Positions 62,104 through 64,000 of a stretch of DNA of 64,000 bases are shown here, piece after piece (position 1 is the stretch's first letter; each line of letters begins with the position of its first letter). Source of the stretch: JAJFUI01 sp039698035 (lineage in GTDB: Bacteria > Planctomycetota > Planctomycetia > Pirellulales > Thermoguttaceae). The stretch lies in contig JBDKSW010000019.1 in assembly GCA_039698035.1 (NCBI GenBank), positions 89,161 to 153,160 on the forward strand. Direction: 5' to 3'. The notes below the pieces were generated by a model. The model made no database searches and was not told where the DNA came from. It worked only from the letters and a program-made list of their open reading frames with translations. Position numbers and translations under genes: made by a program.

Positions 62104-64000
62104 GTGAGCTTACTGTCCAACGCAAAGGTGCGTACGAAGCTGTTCGGCGGCTTCGGCCTGATGACTGTCATTTTGACCACGCTCGGCGTGACCGGCTATG
62201 TCATGTTCAGCCGGATCAATACGAACGTCAACGGTCTGACCGACCACAGCCTAGCCGCCGTCAAAAACGCGACCGGGGTCGAGCGAGCCGCGCTCGAAAC
62301 GCTGCTGCAGGAAAAGGAATACCTGATCGGCATGAAGGACGAGGCCAACCAACAGACCAAGAAAAAGCTCGCCGAGCTGACAGCCTATCTCGACGCCGTC
62401 GACGCCGTGGCGAGCCGCTTCAATGACACCAACCTGGCCAACAAATCCAAGGACGTCCGCGCGATCGTCACCCAGTACGGCAAGCTCTACGATGAAGGCG
62501 TCGCAGCCCTCAAGAGCAACAAGGCCGGCGAGGCGGCGATGAACGAGAAGGGCGGGCTCGTCAATGACGAAGCGACCGCCTACCTTGCGTCCAAGAAGGC
62601 CGAGTACCTCGAAGCCAAGGAATCCTTGGCTATCGTCAACCGAATCGCAGCCCTCGCCTGGGAGACTCGCTGGGCCCGGCAAAAGTACATCCACGAACAG
62701 AACGACAGTCAGGCCGAGATGGTCGAAAAGCACTGCCAGACTCTGAACGGCTGCTACGACGAGCTCGACAAGATGCACCCGGACGTCCAAGAGCAAAAGC
62801 TGATTGCCACTGCCCGCAAGGCGACCGTCGCCTACAGCGAGGATAGCAAGCGTTACGTCGAGGCTGTCAAGCAAAACGCCAGCGCCGAGACGCTCGCTGC
62901 CAACAATAAGCGAACCGCCATGGCAGGCCTCAAGGTCTCCGATGCAGCGGAAACCTATCTGAAAAGCAAGGAGGCGGCCGTCAACAAGATCGCCGAGTCC
63001 GTCTTCATCGTCGCCGACATTGCCAACGAAGCGAACACGACCCGGCTCAATGAGAAGGCCTACATCCTTACCCAGGATTCCAAGTACTGGGTCGCCCTCA
63101 ACGAACACATCACCAAGCTGTCGCGGCTCTACAACGACCTCCGCAAGGTATCGCTGACCGACGCCGACCGGCAACGGATCGAGCGAGCCGAGAAAGCGAC
63201 CAGCGAGTATCTGGTGGCCGCCAAATCTTGGGTCGACAACGACAACAAAGTCCAAAAGACCATTCTGCCCGAAATGAACAAGAGCGGCGACAAGGTGGTC
63301 CTCACCGCCCAGAACGCCGAGGACGACGCCTGGCAAGCCTCCGGCGAAGCCGCCAACACGGTCGCGAGCATCGTCGGCAGCTCGAAGACCATCATCGTCA
63401 TCAGCCTCATGGTCGGGGTGGCTCTCGCCTGCATCGCAGCCTGGACCATCACCCAGGCGATCACCCGCCCGCTGGCCTACGTCGTCCAGCAATTGCACCA
63501 AGTGGCCGGCGGAAACCTGAAAAACGCCATCGCCGACGAGCATCTTCAGCGCAAGGATGAAATCGGCGACTTGGCCAACTCGCTCGACAAGACGGTCCGA
63601 AGCCTTCGCACGATGGTCAGCGAGATCACCAACAACACCGAGACGCTCGCGGGCTCTTCGAGCGAGCTTTCCGCCACGGCCTCGCAACTTGCCAGCGGCG
63701 CCGAGGAAGCCACCAACCAGTCGGCCACGGTGGCCGCCGCCGCCGAGCAAATGTCGACCAACATGAACGTCATGGCCGCCTCGACCGAGCAGATGTCGAG
63801 CAACGTCCGGATCGTCGCCTCGTCCGTCGAAGAGCTGACGGCCAGCATCGCCGAAGTCGCCAAGAGCGCCGAACAAGCGGCCAGCGTCGCCGCCACGGCC
63901 GCCCAGTTGACCAAGTCGGGCAACGACAAAATCGGCGAACTCGGCACGGCCGCCGGCGAGATCGGCAAGGTCATCGAGGTCATCCAAGACATCGCCGAGC
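62104..64000 (+). CDS. Methyl-accepting chemotaxis protein, 3' part cut by window edge
   Basis: Transmembrane chemoreceptor; 632 codons run off the right edge. It starts with a GTG behind GGAGGA. TM1 lies at about 13-36, followed by a long, nearly all-helical periplasmic sensor domain of about 390 residues. That size and content fit a double four-helix-bundle (HBM-like) sensor. TM2 lies at about 428-450 (TIIVISLMVGVALACIAAWTI), then a HAMP domain (about 450-505, ITRPLAYVVQQLHQVAGGNL) and the first coiled-coil half of the signalling domain (SELSATASQLASGAEEATNQ). The signalling tip lies beyond the window. No che genes are adjacent. Confidence 0.9.
   Translation, partial: MSLLSNAKVRTKLFGGFGLMTVILTTLGVTGYVMFSRINTNVNGLTDHSLAAVKNATGVERAALETLLQEKEYLIGMKDEANQQTKKKLAELTAYLDAVDAVASRFNDTNLANKSKDVRAIVTQYGKLYDEGVAALKSNKAGEAAMNEKGGLVNDEATAYLASKKAEYLEAKESLAIVNRIAALAWETRWARQKYIHEQNDSQAEMVEKHCQTLNGCYDELDKMHPDVQEQKLIATARKATVAYSEDSKRYVEAVKQNASAETLAANNKRTAMAGLKVSDAAETYLKSKEAAVNKIAESVFIVADIANEANTTRLNEKAYILTQDSKYWVALNEHITKLSRLYNDLRKVSLTDADRQRIERAEKATSEYLVAAKSWVDNDNKVQKTILPEMNKSGDKVVLTAQNAEDDAWQASGEAANTVASIVGSSKTIIVISLMVGVALACIAAWTITQAITRPLAYVVQQLHQVAGGNLKNAIADEHLQRKDEIGDLANSLDKTVRSLRTMVSEITNNTETLAGSSSELSATASQLASGAEEATNQSATVAAAAEQMSTNMNVMAASTEQMSSNVRIVASSVEELTASIAEVAKSAEQAASVAATAAQLTKSGNDKIGELGTAAGEIGKVIEVIQDIAE

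Noticed and set aside
62251..63987. A 578-codon minus-strand frame over the chemoreceptor gene
   Set aside because: Shadow; the plus strand has the TM, HAMP and signalling coiled-coil pattern.

Overview
The window looks like chromosomal DNA of a GC-rich planctomycete. Supporting signs are a Ser/Thr kinase with the ~70-residue N-terminal module usual in Planctomycetota, a secreted beta-rich envelope protein of planctomycetal type, a dnaG-rpoD pair, and a large capsule/exopolysaccharide locus. No species can be named. Coding density is high and no tRNA, rRNA, CRISPR array or insertion sequence was seen.

Layout. 1-16 kb is mainly housekeeping: the 5' part of pheA, a type II secretion F protein, dnaG-rpoD with a clear promoter and a downstream terminator, a zinc-ribbon coiled-coil protein, a GT-C-like membrane protein, recG, a small conserved protein, a radical SAM enzyme, a membrane-anchored trypsin-like protease and a Ser/Thr kinase. 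A less GC-rich three-gene operon of unknown function (15.08-16.14 kb) follows, then a secreted envelope protein.

17.9-39.4 kb is one co-directional polysaccharide locus of 17 genes behind a TTGACG-18-TATTCT promoter. It holds a Wzc-type tyrosine autokinase, a membrane-bound sugar 4,6-dehydratase, a Wzx flippase, a pyruvyl transferase, a Wzy-like polymerase, several glycosyltransferases, the CapE-CapF-CapG set for UDP-N-acetyl-L-fucosamine, a small PglC-like phosphoglycosyl transferase, and a GNAT / DegT-like / FemAB-like / DegT block likely to make and decorate an amino sugar. nagB-nagA follows behind its own promoter and could recycle amino sugars.

41.3-49 kb returns to mixed metabolism: an unknown membrane protein, metK and pyrE (each with a recognisable promoter), a LysM/L,D-transpeptidase-like protein with a degenerate active site, a homocysteine methyltransferase and a B12-binding radical SAM protein. 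49-56 kb is a trehalose region: treZ-treY on one strand (from alpha-glucan) and, divergently, a DUF5752 protein plus a TreT-like glycosyltransferase (from NDP-glucose and glucose), around a palindromic TATAATTATA. 56-64 kb holds a histidine kinase/response regulator pair that may be leaderless, a GHMP sugar kinase, a secreted GH92 mannosidase, and the 5' part of a chemoreceptor preceded by two similar 15-nt palindromes.
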